Below, one piece after another: positions 16,500 through 25,215 of a stretch of DNA of 64,000 nt (the first letter of the stretch is position 1; every line of letters starts with the position of its first letter). The stretch comes from Dickeya poaceiphila. GTDB lineage: Bacteria; Pseudomonadota; Gammaproteobacteria; Enterobacterales; Enterobacteriaceae. The DNA is taken from the NCBI RefSeq assembly GCF_007858975.2, contig NZ_CP042220.2:1240001-1304000 (forward strand), read 5' to 3'. The notes under the pieces were generated by a model. The model made no database searches. It saw only the letters and a list, made by a program, of their open reading frames with translations, and was not told where the DNA came from. The position numbers were made by a program, and so were the translations under genes.

Positions 16500-18281
16500 C
16501 TATATAGCAGTACGTACTTCATCAGGGTCGGATACATATTGACTTCTCTGCAAATTCAGCAATGCATAGTATTCTCCTCGTTTTGCTTCTAGTTCTGCGG
16601 GTGTTCCACTTTCTATAATCTCACCTTCTTTAAGTACAACTATACGCGTGGAATTTTTTACAGCACTCAGGCGATGAGTCACCATTACAGAAGTTCTTCC
16701 CTGAACAAGTTCTGAAAAACGGGAGAAAAGCTCAGTTTCAATTCTTGGATCCATCGCACTTGTAGGTTCATCGAGTATGATTAATTCACCGTCGGAAAAC
16801 AAAGCGCGTGCCAGAGCAAGACGCTGCCATTGGCCACCGGAAAGTTCGGTTCCCGCGTATTCTTTACCAATAAAGCAATCTTCATCGTGTGGGGGTTCAA
16901 GTGGAAATTGTGCTTGTTGACAAGCTATTAAAAAGCGCTGATGTTCGAATGCATTCATATTTGTCTTAAATGTGACATTGTCCTTAACTGTCATATTGTA
17001 GTGACCAAAATCTTGAAAGATGGCACTGAGTCGACGATGCCATGTAGCTATATCGATGCTTGAAACATCAATTCCATTCCAAGTAATGCGGCCCGATGTT
17101 GGTTGATATAAACGGCATAGTAGTTTTACAAGCGTCGATTTCCCCGCTCCATTTTCACCAACAATAGAAAGATGATCACCAACTTTAATAGTGAGATTTA
17201 TGTTTCTGAGTATAGGATGTCCATCTTGATAAGAAAAAGAAACATTTTCAAATCTGATCTCGTCAAGAGCTGCAATTTCTGTATAAGAATAATTGCTTTT
17301 TTGAACAACGTTTTCAAGGTCCCTTAGCCTTGCAAAGAAGCTAAAACAAACCCCAACATTTGCAAATGAATATACCATCCACTGACAAGAAAGCCCAAAG
17401 AATGAAATTGACTGAATAGTGCCCAACAGACCCCCGACAGAAATTCTTCCCGCCTGGATATACTCAACAAACCAGTACATCACACCTAATGCACAAATTA
17501 GATATAAAATATTCCATGGTTGAGGACGTAGAAGCTGCTTATGTCGAACTTGATTGAGTTCATTTTCTAGTTCTTCAAAAGCTTGTGCATGCTTTGTAAA
17601 AAAGAATGTGGCAGAGCGAAATGTCCGAATTTCTTTGGCCAGTTTTACATCAAGTAAAACGGAAAGATAATACCTTATAAGACGTGCCGATTTCCCTTTG
17701 CCGAGTAAAGCGCGAAAAATATCAATCTGTGAAAGCGCTACGGTAAATGTAACTGGAATAAGAGGGAGAAGGAATGCAAATGGAAGCCACCACACAACGG
17801 AGGCAAGAACAAGAGAAAGCGACGAAAGTGTCAATAAACCACGAAAAATATCAACAAGATTTACAAGGAGATTAAGCGGGCGATGCGCTGCCTCCCTGGA
17901 AAGTACTTCCAGGTTATCGTGAATATCGGGTCTTTCTATAATTTTCAAATCATCAATGCGACATGCCGCCTCCATTACCGTCCGTTGTGTAAGATAGGTT
18001 GCATGCTGATTAAGAATACTTTGTAATGTGCTTGTTATGGGGGCAAGTATACCGGGGAAGACAAACGTTAAAACCCAGAATATTGCAACTACTAATAGTT
18101 CAGAATGATCAGAACTAGTGACAATATTACCCAATTTTATACTAGCCATCACACTCATAGTAGGAAGTAACCCCTGCAGAGCTATAAGAATGATGAATAA
18201 AACGGATAACCAAGGCGATTTCCTGAACAGTAAAGAAAGTGAATAGGTCACTAGATTAATTTTGTCTCGTATGTCTTTCAT
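16500..18281 (-). CDS. ABC exporter (fused permease-ATPase) of RiPP cluster 2
   Basis: 593 aa with about six membrane spans between residues 20 and 330, then an ATPase domain with Walker A GENGAGKST, signature LSGGQWQRLALARAL and Walker B LIILDEPTS. There is no C39 peptidase domain, unlike the LanT exporters of class II lanthipeptides. Its ATG overlaps the stop of the upstream gene (TAATG), so translation is coupled. It is the last gene of the minus-strand cluster and probably exports the cluster peptide. It is not closely similar to the exporter of cluster 1, so the two clusters are not a simple duplication. Confidence 0.87.
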   Translation of the reverse strand: MKDIRDKINLVTYSLSLLFRKSPWLSVLFIILIALQGLLPTMSVMASIKLGNIVTSSDHSELLVVAIFWVLTFVFPGILAPITSTLQSILNQHATYLTQRTVMEAACRIDDLKIIERPDIHDNLEVLSREAAHRPLNLLVNLVDIFRGLLTLSSLSLVLASVVWWLPFAFLLPLIPVTFTVALSQIDIFRALLGKGKSARLIRYYLSVLLDVKLAKEIRTFRSATFFFTKHAQAFEELENELNQVRHKQLLRPQPWNILYLICALGVMYWFVEYIQAGRISVGGLLGTIQSISFFGLSCQWMVYSFANVGVCFSFFARLRDLENVVQKSNYSYTEIAALDEIRFENVSFSYQDGHPILRNINLTIKVGDHLSIVGENGAGKSTLVKLLCRLYQPTSGRITWNGIDVSSIDIATWHRRLSAIFQDFGHYNMTVKDNVTFKTNMNAFEHQRFLIACQQAQFPLEPPHDEDCFIGKEYAGTELSGGQWQRLALARALFSDGELIILDEPTSAMDPRIETELFSRFSELVQGRTSVMVTHRLSAVKNSTRIVVLKEGEIIESGTPAELEAKRGEYYALLNLQRSQYVSDPDEVRTAI

Positions 18282-19132
18282 TAAAAAAGCTCCATATTCA
18301 GACTTTCCCCATATGGGAAAATTACAAATTCATTAAAATGATAAGGAGCGCTTAGAATTAACTCCATTGAATCACATTTTTCTGTTCTATAGTGAGATGA
18401 TATCATCTTTACTTTATAGGTTTTACTATCAATTCCTTCGCAGGCACGCTCTATAGTGTTTAACGTTAATGAATGTCCGTCTGGTGTGGCAAGGAAGTTC
18501 ATATTTGCCGAAAAAAGTCCATAGGATGTGATGCCAACACTCTCATTGAACCTGCTTTCAATAATTTGGCACAATGAAGGATAGTCGAGCCATGAAGCAC
18601 GAGTTGCATGAAAGTTATGGCAAATGACAACAATTGATTCAAAGCCAAGCGCTAGAGCAATTTCGATTTTTTTAGCCATACTAGTTTCACGTTGCTCTGG
18701 CGTTGCATCAGTTATACACAATGCATTACTAAGGTCAAAATTTAGCAATTTAATTAACAACTTTTTCTCAGGAAGAGCTAAAGATTGAATGTATTTGATA
18801 TGATCCTTATGCTTTGTTAACGATAAAGGTAAGTCAAATCCCGCGATAAACGCACTCTCTGGTAAAGCATGAAGAAATACTGCAAATTCCATTGAGCGCA
18901 TCCACCAGTAAGTTGAGTATTTCAGGAAAGACATTTCTCCAGGTTTAGTCTTTCTGAATTTTCGTAATGCATAGACAATCAGATCAACGGTTGGGCATTC
19001 AACAAGAACAAGTACTGGTTTGTTGGTCAGTTCTGTATTGATAAAATTGTTACGGAAAGGCCACGATTCATCCGAACCATGACTATTCTGCCCAATAAAA
19101 TAAATGTTCTGTTTATGCTGCATCATATACAA
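18281..19132 (-). CDS. erythromycin-esterase-like (EreA/ChaN/TraB-fold) protein of RiPP cluster 2
   Basis: 283 aa. Near the N-terminus IGQNSHGSDESW resembles the GE..HG motif of erythromycin esterases, but with Gln in place of the Glu. LVECPTVD near 47 and VVICHNFHATRA near 175-185 match the later Glu and His blocks of the family. It has no signal peptide. Possible starts are TTG 19132 (GGAG 8 nt upstream) or ATG 19126; either overlaps the dehydratase gene. The fold family includes esterases, haem-binding ChaN and TIKI/TraB proteases, so a peptide-directed hydrolase or lyase is conceivable, but its role in a peptide cluster is unknown to me. Confidence 0.6.
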   Translation of the reverse strand: MYMMQHKQNIYFIGQNSHGSDESWPFRNNFINTELTNKPVLVLVECPTVDLIVYALRKFRKTKPGEMSFLKYSTYWWMRSMEFAVFLHALPESAFIAGFDLPLSLTKHKDHIKYIQSLALPEKKLLIKLLNFDLSNALCITDATPEQRETSMAKKIEIALALGFESIVVICHNFHATRASWLDYPSLCQIIESRFNESVGITSYGLFSANMNFLATPDGHSLTLNTIERACEGIDSKTYKVKMISSHYRTEKCDSMELILSAPYHFNEFVIFPYGESLNMELF

Positions 19133-20636
19133 TGTTCATACTCCGTGATATAAGTTCTTGCTGTCTTTGAAGATACTCTTCATTTCGAGAAAAATATTTG
19201 TCTATTTGTTCAATAGGGGTAATAGGAAAAAAATCAGGGAACTCATTGAGATTACCATCAAAGAGACTACGTGAATTTACGTCAATATGAAAAATTGGTA
19301 TATCGTATTTCAAAAGGCAATCTGTTTCATAAGAAATTAAATCCGAAAATTTGGGGTGAGCTCCTGGATATCGGAGAAAATCATCTATCAATATAGGTAA
19401 TTTTTCTTCTATATTAAGACTAATGTTCGGGCTTATTATTTTATTTATTACAAGAAGATAATACGCTGTGGTCCTAACCAGATAACGGGGTTTGATATTT
19501 ATATGGATTTTAATATATTCAACGATGTCAGAATGATTCTTCTTCAACTTGATAAAAGTATCTGCGTAACCTTCAATAACATCTGGAATATACTCTCTGG
19601 AGGGTACTGGTTGTCCTTTATAATGTGGGTAATTTTGTGTTCTCCTGGAAAAGCCGCGCTCATATCGAACTTGAATATTTTCTGTGGCATCATTGATGGC
19701 ATATGGGTATGTAAACGACTGAAAAAATGAGGTTACAGCAGTGAGTGCAGATGTATGACCTAATCCATTTATGACAACGTCCGGGTTCTGAAGTAAGCCG
19801 GTTTGGTATATAGAACGCTCGAAATTTTCCCCATCATCAAAAAAGTATTGGAAACTGGTCTCAGGGTCAATTAACCATACATTATTGGCATCAACAATAA
19901 AATTGTCAAAATGGCAATCATTAATATTTAAAAAATCAACCAACGCAAGAATATTACCATATTTACGATAGACATCTTTTGCATCATTTTTCGATGCTAA
20001 CTCTCTGTTCTCAATAAATCTCTGCCATAAATGTGTTCCCATACTTAAGGTTTTAGGACAGACTTTTCTAAGATTTATGATATCGCAAATATTATTAAGG
20101 GTGTTTTCAATTCCTGAGTCTCTTGGTTTATAAACAATTTTGAATTTCCCTAAGGTCAAAATCACGGGCTGCTCTCCGTTATTATGCCGATCACCAGCTG
20201 CTGTAGCTAATTTCCCAGGAGAATTCAGTGGCGGACAATTAAAAGAATCGATAAGTAAAGTATGGTCCGAGCTCAACCTTTTCAGAAAATTATTAATGTT
20301 TGATATAGTGCTTGCACAAATATTTAATGATAATGTGTCAATGAATTTGTTATTTTATCTAATATCTGATTTCCAACTATTGTCATTGTTTTTGAAATAA
20401 GAAATATATCTGTCAGTGTCTAATGGCGACTGGTTTTTTAGCCACGTATCGAATCTGACCACGAAATCAGGAAGATGAATTTGATCTAACGTCTCTGAAA
20501 CAGTCAGCATTATATCTGTATAATCCAGATGTGACATACCAAAACTTTCCAGAAGTCCTTGTAACTCTTTTTTAAAATTTATGAGATAAGGGAAGTAAAG
20601 GTAAGCACGATATGGTTCTGAAAATTTATAAAGCAT
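19113..20636 (-). pseudogene. LanM-type dehydratase (DUF4135), no cyclase domain, one in-frame stop
   Basis: Read from ATG 20636 (AAGGATAAG ribosome site) the frame runs to 19113 but is broken by a single TAA at 20355-20357. Homology to LanM dehydratases continues across it without a frameshift: residues before resemble the LanM N-terminal helical region, and NNFLKRLSSDHTLLIDSF directly after matches the next conserved block. Further conserved parts are DRHNNG, VYKPR, NDCHFDN (catalytic Asp, His, Asn), IDPET and RYLVRTT. About 506 residues in all. The LanC cyclase half of a normal LanM is absent. It could be a decayed gene, a sequencing error, or two separately translated pieces (restart at TTG 20276 or earlier). 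It would dehydrate Ser/Thr of the precursor. Confidence 0.78.
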
Positions 20637-20658
20637 ACTTCTTATCCTTACATTTGGT

Positions 20659-20683
20659 AAAGGGCAGCCACTGGCCGCCCTTT
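20659..20683 (-). terminator. hairpin after lanthipeptide-like precursor (attenuator)
   Basis: An 11-pair stem (AAAGGGC plus inner GGCC/GGCT, one G-T pair, 3-nt loop) starts 8 bp after the precursor stop and ends 23 bp before the dehydratase ATG. The position equals that of the hairpin after the precursor in cluster 1. The tail is ACCAAATG, not T-rich. Confidence 0.6.
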
Positions 20684-20690
20684 TTATCAC

Positions 20691-20867
20691 TTAAAGAAAG
20701 AAGTCTTCTGAAATTTCTTCAAGTTCTTTAGTTAGTACTTCTTCTGAAGAAATACTCAAGCCACCACCGCAGTCACAAGTTCCACTGGCACAGTCGACAC
20801 CACTGTTTGCCATGTAACCACGAATTTCAGAGATCTTGGTTGGTGCTACTTCGATAATGCGTTCCAT
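20691..20867 (-). CDS. RiPP precursor peptide, 58 aa, central Cys/Ser/Thr segment
   Basis: Short gene with GAGG about 8 nt before its ATG, heading the minus-strand cluster. The sequence begins MERIIEVAPTKISEI. Cysteines are at 26, 31 and 33 in DCASGTCDCGGG, with S28, T30 and S38 as possible dehydration sites. The C-terminal 18 residues (SEEVLTKELEEISEDFFL) are strongly acidic and resemble the ELEE-type recognition helix that usually lies in the N-terminal leader. The core may therefore be internal with a C-terminal follower. The adjacent LanM-type dehydratase makes a lanthipeptide-like product likely, but this is inferred. Confidence 0.78.
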   Translation of the reverse strand: MERIIEVAPTKISEIRGYMANSGVDCASGTCDCGGGLSISSEEVLTKELEEISEDFFL

Positions 20868-20965
20868 TTGTTACCTCATTATTTGAGTAGGTGGAAAATA
20901 TATTTCTACGAGAGATAAATCTGTGTGCGCACCACTAAAACAATAAGGGAAATAAAAACCAAAAA

Positions 20966-20981
20966 TGTGATGGCTATCACG
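20966..20981. promoter_or_regulatory. CRP-like site upstream of cluster 2 precursor
   Basis: TGTGATGGCTATCACG matches TGTGA-N6-TCACA at 9 of 10 conserved positions and lies 99 bp upstream of the precursor ATG, a distance usual for class I activation. Confidence 0.5.
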
Positions 20982-21182
20982 TATTTTTTTAGATAGGGAT
21001 TTGATTTTTTAATTTATTGATTATTTGAATTTTTGTAATTTATGTATTCTTTCTTTATAATTTGATTTCATTGCTATTTATTGTAGATGAAAACCATGGG
21101 CGAAATTTTTATTTATCTTTTGTTGCATTTTGAGCATAAAAAACAAAACTGATATTATGATCTGTTAGCAAAGAGATAATTA

Positions 21183-21309
21183 TATACCCGTCATACTTCA
21201 AGTTGCAGGTGTGTTGGCTGCGTTCGCTCACCCGAATCACTTACTAGAGTAAGCTCATCGGGATTCACTCTCTTGCCGCCTTCCTGCAACTCGAATTATT
21301 TTGGGTATA
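21183..21309. repeat. complete ERIC (IRU) element, 127 bp
   Basis: Starts TATACCCGTCATACTTCAAG and ends AATTATTTTGGGTATA, giving the imperfect palindrome and exact 127-bp length of enterobacterial ERIC elements. The central part, read in reverse, is close to the standard ERIC2 primer sequence. Confidence 0.93.
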
Positions 21310-21702
21310 GATATTAAATATAATGTTCTATTTTTTTTGGGATGCATTCAGCGTTTTATCCTATTTATAAATCTGCGGGCGCGATTGGATTCTTACAGAT
21401 TTTTCTTGTTTTTGATAAATAAAATTAATTACCTATCATAAAGTAACATTGGTGTATAGTTTAACTATAAAATATTTTATTTAGAAAAGTAATAATGCGA
21501 ACTAACTCTTCCATATTCCCTCTTACTGGATTTATTACAAAATTAGGAACTTAACCGCCTGGGCTTGAGAGAGTGAGATCACCATGACCGGGCACTGTCT
21601 ATACGCCAAACCACTCTTAGATATTGATCTCTTCCCTTTGTTCAGTACCGCGTAAAGTAGAGTTTTCGGCCCATTTTCTCCGTAAAAAAGAGGTCATCCG
21701 GC

Positions 21703-21783
21703 ATGAAAAAGTCGCGATTCACCGAAGAACAGATTGCGTTTGCCCTGAAGCAGGCCGAAACCGGCAAGCCGTTAGCGGAAACG
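21703..21783 (+). pseudogene. IS3-family transposase OrfA fragment (N-terminus)
   Basis: Encodes MKKSRFTEEQIAFALKQAET and a few more family residues (GKPLAE), then breaks off at about 21783 into integrase sequence of the opposite strand. The rest of the IS is missing. Confidence 0.8.
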
Positions 21784-21897
21784 CCAGCCTTTCGTACCGG
21801 TGCTGTCGATCAGCAAAGACAGCCCATTGCCGTCATTGAGGGTATAGGGTTTATCCTGGGTTTTGGCCTTTTTGATTTTGATGTCAGTCAGCAGCAT
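21772..21897 (-). pseudogene. P4-type tyrosine integrase fragment (N-terminal 41 codons)
   Basis: On the minus strand the sequence begins MLLTDIKIKKAKTQDKPYTL and continues to IDSTGTKGWRFR, the DUF4102 N-terminal domain of P4/CPS-type integrases, then meets a stop created at the junction with the IS3 fragment. No catalytic domain remains. It lies 150 bp from the 3' end of the tRNA-Arg gene and reads away from it, the standard layout of a tRNA-borne island. Confidence 0.85.
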
Positions 21898-22047
21898 AGG
21901 TGTATAGAAAAAAGATCGAACCTGTCATATACACATAGTTGCCGGGCTTCTATAGGCTTTCGTTGGATGGGGTAAGACTGGATTTTCTTCTTTTTATTTA
22001 TTTTTAAAGGATTTTTAGACTTACTGAGAAGGTGTGAGACGGGGCGA

Positions 22048-22122
22048 TGGCGTCCCCAGCAGGGATCGAACCTGCAACTAGCCCTTAGGAGGGGCTTGTT
22101 ATATCCATTTAACTATGGGGAC
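22048..22122 (-). tRNA. argW: tRNA-Arg (anticodon CCU)
   Basis: 75 nt including encoded CCA. The acceptor stem GTCCCCA/TGGGGAC, T-arm GGTTCGATC and anticodon loop CTCCTAA are present. E. coli argW has almost the same sequence and is a known prophage/island attachment site next to mlaA; here it also lies next to mlaA with an integrase remnant on its 3' side. Confidence 0.95.
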
Positions 22123-22625
22123 CAGACCGGCGCCGCATTATACCCGATTTGGTTGCTTCTATAAGCACTTGTCGGTGCGTTTGCTCAATCTGCCACCAGT
22201 TTTGACCTGAATACCTGCCTTAATCATGATATCTTCCGTTTTTCTGAAAGCCCTGACATGGGGAAGGCTGATGGTGCAAGTCGCTGATTCGGCTGTGATC
22301 GCAAAATAGGTATTGGAATAACACCGGTGCTTGATGCAGTATCCACATCTCTTCAATGTTGACCGTTGCGTCAACCGGCAGTGTGGATGGCGATTATTTT
22401 TCGCACAAGGCTATCCGATATGAACCGGACGATTCTGAAGCGCTGATGAGAGGCGCGCCACGTCTGGCATCGTTATTAAAGGCGTGCAATTTTTCCAACA
22501 GACCGCCGCAGGCGGCACGGGTAAACCAGAACCCGGTGTATTAAAATGATAGCATGTGGTTTTGCGCGCTGCGGTACGAAGGCAGGTCGTACGAACCTCA
22601 TGAAAGCTCATCAGGGAGATACTTT
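22123..22625. other. intergenic region between argW and mlaA
   Basis: About 500 bp with no supported gene. It must hold the argW promoter (right side of the tRNA) and the mlaA promoter. I see no repeat or convincing operator. Confidence 0.5.
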
Positions 22626-23387
22626 ATGAATTTTCGTCTGGGTGGTGTGGTATTGGCGAGCGTGGTGCTTGCCGGCTGTGCCAGCTCCAAAACTCCAGCG
22701 CCGGAGCAACGTTCGGATCCGCTGGAAGGATTCAACCGTACCATGTTCAGTTTTAACTATAATGTGCTGGATCCCTATGTAGCGCGCCCGGCAGCGGTTG
22801 TATGGCGTGATTATATGCCACAGCCTGCGCGTAATGGACTGACTAATTTCTTTGTCAACTTGTCCGAGCCTGCCACCATGGTGAATTATTTTGCCGAAGG
22901 GAAACCCTATCAGGCGATGATTCACCTCAACCGTTTCTTCCTCAATACGTTGTTGGGGATGGGTGGCCTGATTGATGTTGCGGCGATGGCGAATCCCAAA
23001 CTGGCGAAAGGTGAACCGCACCGTTTCGGCAGCACGTTGGGATATTACCAGGTGGGTTACGGACCTTATGTGGTGTTGCCTGGTTATGGCAGTGCAACGC
23101 TACGTGAAGATGGTGGCGGGGTAGTGGATACGTTGTATCCGCCATTAAGTTATCTCACGTTCTGGATGTCTGCCGGTAAATGGGTCGTGGAAGGTTTGGA
23201 AACCCGCGCCCGTCTGCTGGATTCCGATGCGTTGCTGCACAATTCGTCCGACCCGTATCTGATGGTGCGGGAAGCCTACTTTCAGCGGCATGATTTTCTG
23301 GCTAACGGCGGTAAGTCTGTTCCCGTGGTTAACCCGAATGCCAAAGCGATTGAAGGCAGCCTGGACGAAATTGATTCAGGTAAGTAA
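22626..23387 (+). CDS. mlaA: MlaA (VacJ) outer-membrane lipoprotein
   Basis: 253-aa lipoprotein with signal ending VVLAGC. It is the outer-membrane component of the Mla system, which removes phospholipids misplaced in the outer leaflet in complex with OmpC/F porin and passes them to MlaC. Family landmarks are DPLEGFNRTMFSFNYNVLDPY, VNLSEPATMVNYFAEG and GYYQVGYGPYVVLPGYG. The ATG at 22626 follows GGGAG and starts the lipoprotein signal; upstream in-frame codons are not expected to be used. Hairpin with UUCG loop downstream. Confidence 0.95.
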   Translation: MNFRLGGVVLASVVLAGCASSKTPAPEQRSDPLEGFNRTMFSFNYNVLDPYVARPAAVVWRDYMPQPARNGLTNFFVNLSEPATMVNYFAEGKPYQAMIHLNRFFLNTLLGMGGLIDVAAMANPKLAKGEPHRFGSTLGYYQVGYGPYVVLPGYGSATLREDGGGVVDTLYPPLSYLTFWMSAGKWVVEGLETRARLLDSDALLHNSSDPYLMVREAYFQRHDFLANGGKSVPVVNPNAKAIEGSLDEIDSGK

Positions 23388-23424
23388 GTGGTTTTGAGTT
23401 AACTACGTGTTTTTAGTATTGCAA

Positions 23425-23442
23425 GGGCACCTTCGGGTGCCT
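23425..23442 (+). terminator. mlaA terminator
   Basis: Stem GGCACC/GGTGCC closed by a TTCG tetraloop, followed by TGTTG. Confidence 0.65.
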
Positions 23443-23497
23443 GTTGCCACGAATGCATCAGTGAAGCTGAAATACACAATCCGCTTTGATAAAAACC

Positions 23498-23519
23498 AAA
23501 GGCCGCAATTGCGGCCTTT
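23498..23519 (-). terminator. fadL terminator
   Basis: Stem AAAGGCCGC/GCGGCCTTT with loop AATT; on the minus strand it is followed by GGTTTTTATC. Confidence 0.8.
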
Positions 23520-23544
23520 GTTACGAACGGGGTGAAGTGAACGG

Positions 23545-24816
23545 TTAGAAACTGTAGTTGAAGTTCACGCCATACAGCCACGCTCGACCTTCAGAAGTAA
23601 AGGTGTAAGAGGGCAGGTTAGCTGCAACGCCGGGTTCGTGAATAGTAACTTTCTGGCCGTGCATGTAAGACACACCCACATCGACCGACATGTCTTTATT
23701 AAAGGTGTAAGTGGTGCCTGCGCTCAGCCACAGACGATCTTGGTCTGGAATAGAGATGGTGCGTTTATCAGCCGGAACCGGGCTGTCGTCAAACGCGATA
23801 CCGGTACGGAATGTCCAATTATTGTCGTAGTAGTACGTTGTTCCCAGCGCAATGCGGTAGGCATCGTGGAAACCTTCATCTTTCTGGAACAGCTTATTGC
23901 CGTTACTGTCGTTAGCGCGCAGCTCCTTGAACGTACTCCAACTGGTGTAGGCCAGACTGTAGTGAACTGCCCATTGTGGGGCAACGCGGTGGTAAGCGGA
24001 GACCTCCCACATTTCCGGCAGGTTGAGCGTCAGCTTGCCAGGGATGGTAACGCCATTAGTACCGCCAAACGGCACCGTCGGCAGAGCACTTCTGAAGGAA
24101 CCGTTGAAGTCGATATCGACTTTGGAACGATAGCTCAGGCCGAAACGGTTGTTTTTATCCAGCTCATACAACACGCCGGCGTTCCAGCCATAACCCCATT
24201 CCTTGCCATCGAGATGGGTGATTTCAGCGGTCGGAGTCACTCGCAGCGCAGGGGCAACTTCACCCGCATTACGCACAATCTTGGCATCGGCGTACACGGC
24301 GTTGACGCCGAGACCAAAACTGAAATGCTGATTGAGGCGATAGGCGGCACTCAGGTTCAGGTTAGAGGTTTTCAGGTCGGTTTTGCCAGCGATGGAGCCG
24401 GCGCTGAAGTCATCGCTAAATTCAGTTGCCAGACCGAAGTTGGTGGTAGCGGAAGCGCCGACTGCCCACTGGTCGTTCAGCGGCATAATGAAATGCAGGT
24501 TGGGTACCCAGGCGTGTGGCGCGATGTTGCTGGCGCTGGCATCGCGACCAGTGCTGCTGCTGCCGCGCAGGTCGATGTCCGGGTTTATATAGGTCACGCC
24601 ACCGGAAAAGGTCGGACGATCAAACATCGTCATCGTTGCCGGGTTGCGGCTGCCTGAGGCGGCGTTGTCTGCGATGGCGCTTTCACCTGAGAAGGCGCGC
24701 CCCAGACCGGATGAGGAAAACTCATTCAACTGGAAACCGGCAGCGGTTGCATTGGATGCCATTAGCGCCAGCGCCACAGCAAGTGATGTTTTCTTTAACA
24801 GGACTTTCTGGCTCAT
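23545..24816 (-). CDS. fadL: FadL long-chain fatty acid outer-membrane transporter
   Basis: 423 aa with a cleavable signal ending SNATA and mature start [19 protein letters not shown], the N-terminal hatch sequence of FadL. It ends in an aromatic beta-strand with C-terminal Phe, as outer-membrane barrels do. It imports long-chain fatty acids, later degraded by FadI/FadJ encoded nearby. A FadR-like site stands about 85 bp upstream and a CRP-like site about 245 bp upstream, both in line with E. coli fadL control. Confidence 0.95.
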   Translation of the reverse strand: MSQKVLLKKTSLAVALALMASNATAAGFQLNEFSSSGLGRAFSGESAIADNAASGSRNPATMTMFDRPTFSGGVTYINPDIDLRGSSSTGRDASASNIAPHAWVPNLHFIMPLNDQWAVGASATTNFGLATEFSDDFSAGSIAGKTDLKTSNLNLSAAYRLNQHFSFGLGVNAVYADAKIVRNAGEVAPALRVTPTAEITHLDGKEWGYGWNAGVLYELDKNNRFGLSYRSKVDIDFNGSFRSALPTVPFGGTNGVTIPGKLTLNLPEMWEVSAYHRVAPQWAVHYSLAYTSWSTFKELRANDSNGNKLFQKDEGFHDAYRIALGTTYYYDNNWTFRTGIAFDDSPVPADKRTISIPDQDRLWLSAGTTYTFNKDMSVDVGVSYMHGQKVTIHEPGVAANLPSYTFTSEGRAWLYGVNFNYSF

Positions 24817-24897
24817 GACCGAAACCTCACTGAACGTTTGTAATTTTTGTTAAGCGTGTAACAAGGGACGCGCATTGTAGGGGGGGCTAGTGGGCTG

Positions 24898-24913
24898 ACA
24901 AATCAGACCAGTT
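24898..24913 (-). promoter_or_regulatory. FadR-like operator upstream of fadL
   Basis: On the minus strand AACTGGTCTGATTTGT matches the left half of FadR operators (AACTGGTCNGACC) fully, with a weaker right half. It is in the fadL promoter region. Confidence 0.55.
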
Positions 24914-25059
24914 GCGAGAAGTATAAAAGTAAAAACACGAAATGTTTTATTTTGGTTCCGCAAATGTTGCAAAAATGATTAAGAAATTGGATCTGGTTAA
25001 CAAATTGTGTGATTTTATTTGAGTTTTTTATCTCATTTAATTGAAAGTTAACGAAAAAT

Positions 25060-25075
25060 TGTGATGGTGGTCACG
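25060..25075. promoter_or_regulatory. CRP-like site between fadL and yfcZ
   Basis: TGTGATGGTGGTCACG matches TGTGA-N6-TCACA at 9 of 10 conserved positions. It could serve divergent fadL or yfcZ. Confidence 0.55.
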
Positions 25076-25215
25076 TAGTAACCCTTTAATTGGTAAGTGC
25101 TAGTGATAGACGGTCGGGGTGAGTAAAATGGGAGCCAGATTACATTGATAGCCGGACTGGATTGATAGTTTGCTTCCAACCGTGGAAGCGACTGTTGCCG
25201 CAGAGGAGTTTTGCC

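Larger units (their letters stand above)
20868..21702. other. AT-rich non-coding region upstream of RiPP cluster 2
   Basis: About 835 bp without a credible gene. It contains a CRP-like site (20966-20981), a complete ERIC (21183-21309) and otherwise very AT-rich sequence. From 21541 the composition becomes mixed and leads into the IS3 orfA fragment. The promoter of the minus-strand cluster must lie in its left part. Confidence 0.6.

Noticed and set aside
16500..20867. Clusters 1 and 2 as an inverted duplication
   Set aside because: The exporters, peptides and enzymes of the two clusters are of different types and show no evident close similarity.
21624..21839. Plus-strand 71-codon frame
   Set aside because: Off-frame reading of the IS3 orfA and integrase fragments.
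23638..24657. Long open frame (339 codons) on the plus strand
   Set aside because: Antisense to fadL, which is unmistakable; the antisense protein has no recognisable domain and arises from codon bias.
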